This document shows, piece after piece, positions 18,632 through 27,412 of a stretch of DNA of 37,282 nt (position 1 is its first letter; every line of letters begins with the position of its first letter). The position numbers and the translations under genes are program-made. The stretch is taken from NCBI RefSeq assembly GCF_023073415.1, contig NZ_JADPJL010000059.1, positions 1-37,282 on the forward strand, written 5' to 3'. The notes under the pieces are model-generated. The model was not told the origin of the DNA. It ran no database searches and saw nothing but the letters and a program-made list of their open reading frames with translations. The stretch comes from Bradyrhizobium sp. 190. GTDB taxonomy: Bacteria; Pseudomonadota; Alphaproteobacteria; Rhizobiales; Xanthobacteraceae.

Positions 18632-18825
18632 AAGGTGAGCAATGCGGAAGAGCGCTCCTTGGACGCCTCTTGCATGACCTGCCAATCGCGGTGCCGTGGA
18701 GGAGGGCTTGCGGGTTGATCGCCTTGCGTCCAGGTGACCAGCCGTCCATTGGCGTGGATCGGAATCGCAGATGAGTAGGTGCGCCACACAAAACTGATCT
18801 TGCGCAACGAGAAGGGTTTGATAAC

Positions 18826-19800
18826 TTGACGAAGGAACGCTTTGTTATTTCTCGGAGGCGTACCGGCTTTGGTGATTGCCTCTGGTCGCTGGCGTCAGCC
18901 TGGTCGTACGCGCAGCGGACCGGGCGGACGCTCGTCGTTGACTGGCGCGGTTCCTGCTACATCGACCAACCGTTCAGCAATGCCTTTCCGGTGTTCTTCG
19001 AGCCGCTTGAGGACATCGCTGGAGTGCCGGTGATTTGCGATGACCGGGTCAACCAGCTCTCGTTTCCGGGACCGTTCTTCCCGCGGTGGTGGAATAGGCC
19101 ATCGATCGACTGCATCAATCGTCCGGATGAGCAGATCTTCCGTGAACGTGACGAACTGACCGAGCTATTCCAGGCAAGAGAAGATAACGAAGCCAACACC
19201 ATTGTCTGTGACGCTTGCCTGATGTGGCGTTGTGGCGAGGAAGCCGAACGACTGATCTTTCGGAACATCAAGCTCAGGTCTGAGATTCAAGCGCGGATCG
19301 ACGCCTTGTATGAGGAACACTTTGGCGGCCATAGCATCATTGGCGTTCATGTTCGGCACGGCAATGGCGAAGATATCATGGAGCATGCGCCGTACTGGGC
19401 CGATTCGGAGCTCGCCCTTCGTCAGGTCTGCATGGCAATCCGTAAAGCCAAGGCTTTGCCATATCCAAAGCCTGTAAAGGTCTTCCTGTGCACGGACAGT
19501 GCACAGGTGCTCGATCGCGTATCGGGTCTGTTTCCCGATGTCTTCGCCGTACCAAAACGTTTCCAGGCCGATCGGGCAGGGCCGTTGCATAGTGCGGAAA
19601 TGGGAATTGAAGGTGGAGCTTCCGCTCTCATCGACATGTATCTTCTTGCGCGATGCGCTACCGTGATCCGATTTCCCCCCACCAGCGCCTTCACGCGCTA
19701 TGCCCGTCTGCTCGTGCCACGGATTATTGAATTCGACCAGAGAAATCCGGAGCACTTGACCATGATCGATAACCCATACGAGCATTTCGCGGCTTCATGA
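18826..19800 (+). CDS. nodZ: NodZ, Nod-factor alpha-1,6-fucosyltransferase
   Basis: NodZ transfers fucose from GDP-fucose to O-6 of the reducing-end GlcNAc. The 324-residue protein is a family 23 glycosyltransferase and starts MTKERFVISRRRTGFGDCLW, essentially the known Bradyrhizobium NodZ start. The donor-binding loop with conserved histidine and arginine is GVHVRHGNGEDIMEHAPYW near residues 174-192. The gene lies 194 bases after nolO, with no clear promoter in between. Its donor sugar pathway (noeL and nolK) is encoded 10 kb to the right, on the other strand. Confidence 0.96.
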   Translation: MTKERFVISRRRTGFGDCLWSLASAWSYAQRTGRTLVVDWRGSCYIDQPFSNAFPVFFEPLEDIAGVPVICDDRVNQLSFPGPFFPRWWNRPSIDCINRPDEQIFRERDELTELFQAREDNEANTIVCDACLMWRCGEEAERLIFRNIKLRSEIQARIDALYEEHFGGHSIIGVHVRHGNGEDIMEHAPYWADSELALRQVCMAIRKAKALPYPKPVKVFLCTDSAQVLDRVSGLFPDVFAVPKRFQADRAGPLHSAEMGIEGGASALIDMYLLARCATVIRFPPTSAFTRYARLLVPRIIEFDQRNPEHLTMIDNPYEHFAAS

Positions 19801-20234
19801 AGCGCCAGAATCTGAGCCTGAGCAATGGCGGGCTAGATCATCAGCCTGATACTGCTGGCTTCGACACCATCGCGTTTCGCAACGTCTCGCAGGAGCGGTG
19901 GATGGCGACTTCCGTCCGCAAGCGACGGCTGACCGGCGCACGACCACGGATGCGGTGCGGGTGGGAGGGCGAACGCCTGCGAGGCGTAGGCCAATGCCGG
20001 CGGGCGCCGGCGGCCTTGCCCCGCAATGCTTCGGGCCCTCATGTGTAAGTCGAGTCGCGCGGAAAGGTTATGGTCCTGTCATCATCCGGCCAAATCCGCC
20101 ATCGCTGGCCAGACGGTGAAAAGCACGGCAATGGCGGTCCGGGTCGCCGAGGAAATCTGACGTAACAAACAGTCACGTCAGAATGTCCCAGCAGAGCAGC
20201 AAGGAGGCGCGTCCGGTAGATGGATCGCCTTTGC
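19801..20234. other. intergenic region between nodZ and the fixR promoter
   Basis: No supported gene. GC-rich inverted repeats such as ACGCCT-GCG-AGGCGT near 19974-19988 and GCCGGC-GG-GCGCCGGC shortly after could fold and slow transcription past nodZ, but neither is followed by a T run. The right part contains a 7-bp inverted repeat upstream of the fixR promoter (20157-20181). Confidence 0.4.
20157..20181. promoter_or_regulatory. inverted repeat upstream of the fixR promoter, candidate activator site
   Basis: CTGACGT and ACGTCAG form a perfect 7-bp inverted repeat with an 11-base spacer. It is centred about 90 bases upstream of the expected fixR start of transcription. In Bradyrhizobium the fixR-nifA promoter needs an upstream activating sequence bound by RegR, so this is a plausible operator. 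The motif does not match the NifA site TGT-N10-ACA. Confidence 0.35.
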
Positions 20235-20249
20235 TGGGAATCCTTTTGC
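20235..20249 (+). promoter_or_regulatory. candidate sigma-54 (-24/-12) promoter of fixR-nifA
   Basis: TGGGAATCCTTTTGC has TGG and TTGC at the exact 15-base spacing of RpoN promoters (TGG-N8-TTGC). It lies about 70 bases before the fixR start codon. The fixR-nifA operon of Bradyrhizobium is known to have such a promoter, which allows NifA to boost its own synthesis. The -24 half lacks the usual CAC after TGG. Confidence 0.6.
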
Positions 20250-20319
20250 GGTCAGCTCGTTTTCTGGACGACGGCCTTGTTCATGCGCCGCTCGCAGAGT
20301 CCTTTCGGACGGAGGTGTG

Positions 20320-21212
20320 ATGAACCGCGCGGCCGGCGGCCCATCGATATCGCTTAAGAGCCGCATGTGCGGCCGCGCGTACCACGAGCTACCAGATGAC
20401 AATCCGGTCGCAGCTCAATCGTCGGAAACGGACCCTCGCGGTCCAATTCACGCCGATGGAGCGGGCTGTCCGCTGCGTGAGCGGAAGACGCTGGTATTGA
20501 CCTGGGCATCGCCCGGTATCGGTCGCGCCACCGAAAGGTTGTTTTCGGAAGCCGGTTGGCGCATCATTTCTTGCGCGCGCCAACCATTCGACGCGGTGCG
20601 CTGCCCATGGGACTCAGAGGGGATAGCTATATCGAGGTCGACCTGAGCGATCATCGGACGCTGCCGCGCGTGATTGCCCAGATAAAGGAGCGCCTTGCCG
20701 GCGCACCGCTGCAGGGACTGATAAGCAATGCCGGAAACTCACCAAAAACGCCAAACGGTGCCCGGCTGACGTCGCTGGCGACCTCAGTCGATACCTGGAT
20801 GAGCGGGTTCCACCTCAATCTGGTGGCGCCGATCCTGCTCGCTCAAGGTCTGTTCGGTGAGCTAAAAGTGGCTTCAGGCTCGATCGTCAATGTTAATTCG
20901 ATCGCCGGCGCGCGGGTGCATCCATTTGCAGGCACGGCATATGCGACGTCGAAAGCTGCGCTCGCTTGTCTCACGCGCGAAATGGCGCACGATTACGCCT
21001 CACATGGCATTCGCGTCAATGCGATCGCGCCCGGCGAAATCAAGACGGACATTTTGTCGCCTGACACGGAAGCGCATCTTGTGCCAAAGATCCCAGTTCG
21101 CCGGATGGGTACACCCGAAGAGGTCGCCAACGTCATTTTCTTCCTATATTCAGATGCGGCAAGTTATGTCACTGGCGCCGAAGTGCCGATCAATGGCGGG
21201 CAACACTTGTGA
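20320..21212 (+). pseudogene. fixR: FixR, short-chain dehydrogenase/reductase, single frameshift
   Basis: FixR is a short-chain dehydrogenase of unknown substrate, co-transcribed with nifA in Bradyrhizobium. Two frames join to about 297 residues. The first starts at ATG 20320 after GGAGG and runs to SCARQPFDAVRCPWDSEG. The second continues DSYIEVDLSDHRTLPRV. The switch is at GGGG 20619-20622, where one G appears to be missing. The catalytic Y-x-x-x-K (YATSK) and the serine of VNVNSIAG are present. The cofactor motif reads TWASPGIG instead of the usual TGASxGIG, a change at the first glycine. fixR is not essential for nitrogen fixation in the model strain, so drift is plausible. A sequencing error in the G run is the alternative. 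Confidence 0.82.
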
Positions 21213-21404
21213 GTGAATCCGTCCGTGGCGAACCCGGCTGATCTGAGCTTCATCGATGGAAGCCATGTTGGCCGGGGCGAATCCGCGCAGCGAGTTGGAA
21301 AGAATAAAGCGGCAAATCTAGTCACCGTAAGTGCTGCCGACGTGCCATGAAGAGGCGTCATCTCTCGCCCCGCCCTGAGAACTGGATGTCAGATCGAGGC
21401 AGGC

Positions 21405-23229
21405 ATGCAACACGAGTCCAACAAGTCCGATCGAGGTGATGGGGAGGATCAAGAAAGGAACGAAGAAGTCATTATGCTGGACAGCGTTTCCCTGCGCGAA
21501 AAACCAAACTCAACCTCCGACGCGGACCCTTCCGCTTGTATTCTGCGGTCGCAAGAGAAATCGCTAAGCACGATCTTTGAAATAGCGCACACGCTCACCG
21601 GCCTATGCCGGCTCGAAGCCAAGCTGGCGAGCGTCATCGAGCGTCTGCCATCGCTCGTGCAGATGCGGCGCGGCATCGTATGTCTGTTCGATCATGACGG
21701 GGTGCCCGAGATCATCGTAGACGACGGTCGGAGCGAAGGGCGCGACGCGCGTTGCGGGGTGCGCTTGCCGCAAGGAGCAACTGATCAAATTGTGGCGACG
21801 GGGCGGCCGCTCATCGTCGAGAACGTAGCGCTGCATTCGATCTTCAGTTCTTCGGACGTCGAGATGCTAGATGCCGCCGGTAATACGCGTGTTGCGTTCA
21901 TCGGCGTTCCCATAGACATTGACGAGAAAGTTGTGGGTACGCTGAGCATCGACCGCATCGCCGACAACGGGACGCATGCGCAGCTCGAGGACGACCTCCG
22001 CCTGCTGACGATGGTCGCAAGCCTTCTGGGCCAGACGGCGAAGCTGCATTGCGTTTTTGCGCGCGATCGCGGGCGGCTTATGGACGAGGACTTCCGGCCG
22101 CAGAAGCAGCTGTCGGAGCTCAAGCCTCATGGGCGGGAGCGTAAGAAGGTCCAAATCGAGGGAATTATCGGCGACAGCCCGGCGCTGCGCGCGTTGCTTG
22201 AGAAGATCGAGCTGATCGCAAAATCGAATAGCACCGTTCTGGTGCGCGGCGAATCGGGTACGGGCAAAGAGCTGGTCGCGAAGGCTATTCACGAGCATTC
22301 AGCGCGCGCCAAACGCCCCTTTATCAAGCTGAATTGCGCAGCCCTCACCGAGACGGTGCTGGAATCCGAATTGTTCGGTCACGAGAAGGGGGCGTTTACG
22401 GGCGCATTCAACGCGCGCAAGGGTCGCTTCGAGCTCGCCGACAAGGGAACGTTTGTTTCTGGACGAGATTGGAGAGATCTCGGCGTCGTTCCAGGCGAAG
22501 CTCCTGCGCGTGCTTCAGGAGCAGGAGTTCGAGCGGGTCGGCGGCAATCAGACGATCAAAGTCGACGTCCGCGTGATTGCAGCCACGAATAAGAATCTTG
22601 AAGAGGCGGTGGCAAGGAAGGAGTTTCGTGCCGATCTCTATTATCGCATCAGCGTGGTTCCTCTGCTACTGCCGCCGCTGCGCGAAAGACGCACTGATAT
22701 TCCGCTTCTCGCCGCTCGATTTTTGAAGAACTTCAACAATGAGAACGGCCGTGCTTTGGTCTTCGATTCAAGTGCGATTGACGTCCTCATGAATTGTGGA
22801 TTTCCCGGTAATGTCCGCGAGCTGGAGAACTGTGTGCAGCGGACCGCGACCCTGGCGCATGGATCGTCGATCGTAAGAGACGATTTTGCCTGCTGCCACG
22901 GGCAATGCCTGTCGGCCACGCTATGGAAGTGCGGGCCGGAGCAAGTGGCGCGACAGCCGAGCCCGATAATCTCATTCCCCGCCAGGCTGAGCATGCCGCC
23001 AACACAAGCTGTGGCACACGTTCAGCCGGTCGGTAGCGAACTGACGCCGCTAGAGCCACCCGGCCGACCTATCATAGGTGCCGCCAAGGTCACAGATCGC
23101 GAGCGCGTAATCGCGGCGATGGAAAGGTCCGAGTGGGTCCAGGCCAAGGCGGCGCGCCTGCCTGGACTGACGCCGCGCCAGATTGGCTATGCCTTGAGAA
23201 GGCACGGTCTCGAGATCAAGCGCTTCTGA
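21405..23229 (+). pseudogene. nifA: NifA, sigma-54-dependent activator of nif/fix genes, single frameshift
   Basis: NifA activates RpoN promoters of nitrogenase genes under low oxygen. A GAF domain spans about residues 60-210. The AAA+ domain follows, with GESGTGKE (Walker A) and GAFTGA (sigma-54 contact). The frame then breaks: TTTG at 22452-22455 carries an extra T, and the reading resumes as FLDEIGEISASFQAKLLRV. The second part has the oxygen-sensing cysteines C-x11-C-x19-C-x4-C (MNC, ENC, FAC, GQC) and a C-terminal Fis-type helix-turn-helix (GLTPRQIGYALRRHG). All motifs survive in the two halves, so loss is very recent or the base call is wrong. The start is either ATG 21405 or ATG 21474; the latter is closer to known NifA starts. 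Confidence 0.9.
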
Positions 23230-23586
23230 ATAAAAAGTCGGGCTCGCGTCTCTCTCGCTCGCCCGGGCGCGGTAGGAGAGCGTGCGCACTCTGGTCCATG
23301 AAGCGGATACGAAACCGATGTGCTCTGCTTGGGGGTGGCAATGCCGGGAAGCGTAAGCCCTCTTCGCGTCAGCCGGGTGCTGGTCATCGTCTGCTTGCAA
23401 TGTATTCGCCCTATGAGAAATGATTAGGTGTCGAACTAGCGCAAGATCGCGGCCGCGCCGTTTCTGCCGCGACTCAGATCAGAGAGAGAGCACGTCCGCT
23501 TTGCGCAGCCCGTCGCAGTCCCGACAACGGTCTCACCGTCAGTCGCCAGCCATCGCATTCGTCCCTCACCGGCGAAATGCCTGGGG
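23230..23586. other. intergenic region between nifA and the fixA promoter
   Basis: No gene is supported. A weak NifA-type upstream site lies at 23511-23526 (CGT-N10-ACA, one mismatch to TGT-N10-ACA), at a suitable distance from the fixA sigma-54 promoter. No clear terminator follows nifA. Confidence 0.4.
23511..23526 (+). promoter_or_regulatory. possible NifA upstream activating site for fixA (imperfect)
   Basis: CGT-CGCAGTCCCG-ACA differs from the NifA consensus TGT-N10-ACA by one base. It sits about 60 bases before the -24 element, within the range at which NifA works through DNA looping. A single-mismatch match of this short motif can occur by chance. Confidence 0.25.
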
Positions 23587-23601
23587 TGGTATGACAGTTG
23601 C
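23587..23601 (+). promoter_or_regulatory. sigma-54 (-24/-12) promoter of fixA
   Basis: TGGTATGACAGTTGC has TGG and TTGC with the exact N8 spacing of RpoN promoters, 40 bases before the fixA start codon. fixA of Bradyrhizobium is a NifA/RpoN target, which supports the assignment. Confidence 0.75.
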
Positions 23602-23640
23602 TATTCGTGGGGAGCCTGCTCAACATCTTAGGAGAAGCAT

Positions 23641-24506
23641 ATGCACAGCATCGTCTGCATCAAACAGGTCCCCGACTCCGCACAAATCCGCGTGCATCCT
23701 GTCACGAATACGATCATGCGTCAGGCGTGCCGACAATCATCAACCCATATGATCTCTTCGCACTGGAAGCTGCGCTCGAGCTACGAGACAAGTTCGGCGG
23801 CGAAATAACTGGTCTGACAATGGGGCCGCCGTCGGCCGAAGAATCTCTCCGAAAGGCGCTGACAGTTGGTGCCGATCGTGCTGTCCTGCTCACTGATCGT
23901 AGTTTCGCGGGCTCCGATACGCTGGCGACGAGTTACGCGCTGGCGTGCGCGATTCGCAATATCGGGAAGGAATATGGCCCACCAGACGTCATATTCACTG
24001 GCAAGCAGACTATCGACGGCGATACGGCGCAGGTGGGACCTGGCATTGCAAAGAGGCTCGGGGGTCCAGCAGCTTACTTATGTTTCCACAATCAAGCGTT
24101 GGACTTCAAAGTACGCACGATCGATGCGGAACGGCGCTGCGAAGGAGGAGTCCAGGTGCTGCGTTCCAAGCTTCCTTGTCTCGTCAGCATGTTAGAGGCA
24201 AGCAATCAAATTCGCCGCGGTGCAATGATCGATGCCTTGCGTGCGGCCCGTGCCTCAGTCGTAAAATGGAGCGCTCAAACTGCCGGCGTGGATGACATGG
24301 CCAAATGCGGTCTGAGGGGGTCGCCGACCGTCGTCAAGCGTGTCTTCGCGCCCTCCGCACGAGCGGAGAAGGCGACGTGGGTGGAAGCGGCCGAGCAGCC
24401 GGCGCAAGCGTTGATCGACGCCATGTTCAAGCGCAACCCTACGCTCGAGACGGAGCTCGCACAGCTTGCGCGCGGTACCTCATCCGCGCAAACTAGCGGT
24501 CCGTGA
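23641..24506 (+). pseudogene. fixA: FixA, electron-transfer flavoprotein beta subunit, single frameshift
   Basis: FixA and FixB form the flavoprotein that, with FixC and FixX, carries electrons to nitrogenase. The first frame starts at ATG 23641 after AGGAG and reads MHSIVCIKQVPDSAQIRVHP, continuing to NTIMRQ. At 23724-23725 one G of an expected GGG is missing, and reading continues in another frame as GVPTIINPYDLFALEAALEL to residue ~288. The ETF-beta signature region is intact in the second frame (for example VIFTGKQTIDGDTAQVGPGI and the LPCLVSMLEASNQIRRG segment). The neighbours match Bradyrhizobium, where fixA follows nifA alone and fixBCX lie elsewhere. As written the protein would be truncated after about 28 residues. 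Confidence 0.9.
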
Positions 24507-25077
24507 AGTCGCGGCTGATCGAGCGGAGCCAGCGATCGCCTGGGTCCGTGGTCATGCATTGGCCCGTCGCTCGGTGCACCAGGCACGATTCAAGCTTTTC
24601 GACCGCTCTCCCTAGGGAGGGTGAGCATTCAACTTGCCTATCTGAGCGCCGAGAGGCCGGTTTCGGGTCAACATACCAGACCGTCTCGTTACGCTAAGGT
24701 TTGGCGAGCTGGGATACACCGGTCCACTGGGGAATTCATGCAGCCTCAAGATGTGCCCGTTAAGTGTGCTTGGCAGCGTACGTGGAGCTCGCGCGAGGGA
24801 TGTATCTCCCTCGAGCGAGATCTGCCGTGTTTCACGTAACCGCAAAGTGCGAGCATTATCATCGCGCCGCTCGACCACAGAACGAATCGAGCGTGGCGAT
24901 AGTGCTCAGCCATTCCCGGTCGACATCAGCGACGGCTCGTCCCGATACTGCTCGATATCGCATAGGAAGAACCGTGACCCGCAGAGTGGCACGCGGACCA
25001 CCGTGAGATCACCGCAAGGACCGCCACGCACCCCGTTCAGTTCAGTCTTGGACGTGAAGGTCCCCGTGGGCGCGCTG
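24507..25077. other. intergenic region between fixA and the leftward transporter gene
   Basis: No gene is supported. A long rightward frame that begins here and runs to 26262 is the antisense image of the transporter. A hairpin CGAGGGA-TGTATC-TCCCTCG near 24793-24812 has no T run on either side, so a terminator role is uncertain. Confidence 0.4.
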
Positions 25078-26427
25078 CTAATGCGTGGTAAATTGCGCGC
25101 TTACGGCCCGGTTAGACCGCTCAGGTCGCGACAGCTTCGCAACTCTCTTGGTGTTTCCTGGATAAATGGTGAGTGCGGCGATAATGCCGAGCAAAGCCGC
25201 AAACATCAACCAGAAACCCGGCGAAGCCTTGTCGTCGGTCCGATCGATCAGCCAAGTCGATGCGAGCGGCGTAAAGGTGCCAAAGAGAGCTGCGGCGAGT
25301 GCGAAGGCCAAAGAAAAGCAGGTTGTGCGAACGTGCTTCGGCACGATTTCGACCAAAGCGCCCAACATGGCGCCGCTATAGGTGCCAAAGTAGAACGAGA
25401 ACATCATCTCCACTACCAGCATCTTGCCAAAGCTTGGGTCGGTCACAAGCCAAGACAACGCCGGATATACAGTCACCAAGGCAAGGCCGGCAATGGTCAG
25501 CAAGACCGGCTTCCGACCGATTCTGTCAGAAATCGCGCCGCCGATTGGGTTCCAGATGAAGTTCGTCACGGCGACCAAAAGCGTCACCAAGAGCGTGTTC
25601 TGCGAGGACAGCTGCAATACGTGCTTGCCGAACGTAGGCGTGTACACTGTGACGAAATAGAAGGTCGTGGTCGTCAGCATCGCGATCATCATGCCGAGGA
25701 TGACAATGCGCCAGTTCGCAACTGTGGAGGCGAAGACCTCGCGGGCCGTTGGGTGGGTCTTCATGACCAGAAACTCCGGAGTTTCCTCCAGCGTCCGGCG
25801 CAGGAAGAAGATAAGCGGAACGATCAAGCAGCCAAGGAAGAATGGGATCCGCCAGCCCCAGGCGGCAACCATTTCGGCCGGAAGTGCTTCGCTCAAAAAA
25901 TATCCGATAAGAGCCGCGACAAAGATCGCAACCTGCTGGCTCGAGGACTGAAACGATGTGTAAAAGCCGCGGTTGCCCGGAGTGGCAATCTCGGAGAGGT
26001 AGACGGAAACGCCGCCAACCTCAACGCCGGCAGAAAAGCCCTGCAACAGCCGTCCGAACAGCACGATCGCGGGTGCGGCAATGCCGATCGTTGCATAGCC
26101 GGGACAAAAGGCGATGATGACGGTGCCAATAGCCATGATCGAAAGCGTGATGATCAGGCCTTGCCGACGGCCAATCTGGTCAATATAGGCTCCAAGCACA
26201 ATCGCGCCAACAGGTCGCATCAAGGCACCCAGCCAGAACACACCGAAGGTGTTAAGCAGTGAAGCGGTTTCGCTTCCTGATGGAAAGAACGCGTTTCCGA
26301 TGGCACTGGCGTAGAACCCGAACAAGAAGAAGTCGAACTGCTCGAGGAAGTTGCCGCTCGTCGCACGTAAGATGGCGCCAATGCGCGATTTGGCATTTGA
26401 CGCGTGCGCGATGGACGCTGGTGACAT
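25078..26427 (-). CDS. MFS transporter of the metabolite:H+ symporter (MHS) family, citrate/tricarboxylate-type
   Basis: This 449-residue protein has twelve hydrophobic segments. The MFS loop signatures include YIDQIGRRQGLI after helix 2 and SDRIGRKPVLL in the second half. GRLLQGFSAGVEVGGVSVYL is a hallmark of the MHS branch, which includes the citrate/tricarballylate:proton symporters CitA and TcuC. It would take up an organic acid at the inner membrane. The start ATG is preceded by GAGAGGAAAC. The gene is alone between fixA and nodM and intact. Organic acids feed bacteroids, but a symbiotic role is only suggested by location. Related sugar-acid or ProP-like transporters are an alternative for the exact substrate. 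Confidence 0.85.
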   Translation of the reverse strand: MSPASIAHASNAKSRIGAILRATSGNFLEQFDFFLFGFYASAIGNAFFPSGSETASLLNTFGVFWLGALMRPVGAIVLGAYIDQIGRRQGLIITLSIMAIGTVIIAFCPGYATIGIAAPAIVLFGRLLQGFSAGVEVGGVSVYLSEIATPGNRGFYTSFQSSSQQVAIFVAALIGYFLSEALPAEMVAAWGWRIPFFLGCLIVPLIFFLRRTLEETPEFLVMKTHPTAREVFASTVANWRIVILGMMIAMLTTTTFYFVTVYTPTFGKHVLQLSSQNTLLVTLLVAVTNFIWNPIGGAISDRIGRKPVLLTIAGLALVTVYPALSWLVTDPSFGKMLVVEMMFSFYFGTYSGAMLGALVEIVPKHVRTTCFSLAFALAAALFGTFTPLASTWLIDRTDDKASPGFWLMFAALLGIIAALTIYPGNTKRVAKLSRPERSNRAVSAQFTTH

Positions 26428-27412
26428 GGCGAGTTTCCTCTCGGTTTGAAATGGCCGGTTCCGGAGAAAATCTCACGCCAGCCGAGTGCAGTTTCATGGC
26501 CGCGAATCTGCCATCAGGGCACTATCGACCAACCCGTAAGCGCCTGACGTTTCCGGCATATTTTCGGCAATTGCCGCAAACTCGCATAGTTTTTCGGGCG
26601 TTATTCCGCTCGCGCCGCAGGAGTGACTCTCAAGCTACTGAAACTTCGGGCAATTCTCGGTGACAAGGTTGTTGTCTGTGGCGTGGCCGAATTCTCATCG
26701 AGTGCACTGACATGCAATGAAAAGGAAGGACGAGATGCATGGCATACGAGCGGCAGGGAAGAGCTCCGTGAGATGTCGTGCTAGAGCAGCTCGCGAGCCT
26801 GCGATTGGGGCCGAGCTGCGTTAGCATCTCACCCCATATCCAGCGATTTGGCCTCGATATTGCTCAAGTAACCTGAGATTTGACGGAAAAGACTTGGTGA
26901 GCGTGCGGGCGATCGAGCCCGTCCGATAGCGCCGATCGCCATGCTCGGCAAGTGCCACGTTGTCCTTCGAAGCGAGGCGCGCGTCGTACTTCGAGGGGCG
27001 CTGCGGTCCTAATGCGGTCCAAAACCCGCGCTGAGGGGGAGGAACATAGCGGGCCTCCTCAGCGATAACGGGCATTCGTTTGGATCAATCGAACAGGTTC
27101 ATCTGGCTTCCACGCCGTATGAAAAACCTGATGTTTGTCACGAATTATGACCAGGTCCAAGCAATCGGAATGCGGTGATGAGCCATACGCGACTGCTTGC
27201 TTGCCGGAGGCAACGCCACGCCAGCCTCGCAACCTGATTGGCCGTAGATTTTGCACATGAGTCTCAGCCTCCGTAAGCAAGGGCTATGAACCGGCACAAA
27301 CCATGCGGTGGCATCGCGCCAGGAGCCGGGCGGCACATCGTAATTCGATCTGACCGAGGCTTGTGCGCATTCGGAATCTGACCACGACAATTCCAGGTCG
27401 CGTCACCTTGCC
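26428..27412. other. 1-kb stretch without a supported gene
   Basis: It holds the promoter side of the leftward transporter gene and the DNA downstream of nodM. Leftward frames at 26821-27075 and 27059-27280 have somewhat protein-like stretches, for example LVIIRDKHQVFHTAWKP, but no ribosome binding site or recognised family. They could be remnants of a decayed gene. No terminator for nodM was recognised. Confidence 0.35.

Noticed and set aside
18740..18790. ATC-N9-GAT pair upstream of nodZ
   Set aside because: Only one half matches; the second half of a nod box is not found at the required spacing, and the motif is short enough to arise by chance.
24793..24812. Hairpin after fixA as a terminator
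   Set aside because: The stem is good, but there is no T run on either strand.
24751..26262. Rightward open frame of 503 codons
   Set aside because: It is antisense to the MHS/MFS transporter, is rich in charged residues and glutamine, has no ribosome binding site and matches no family.
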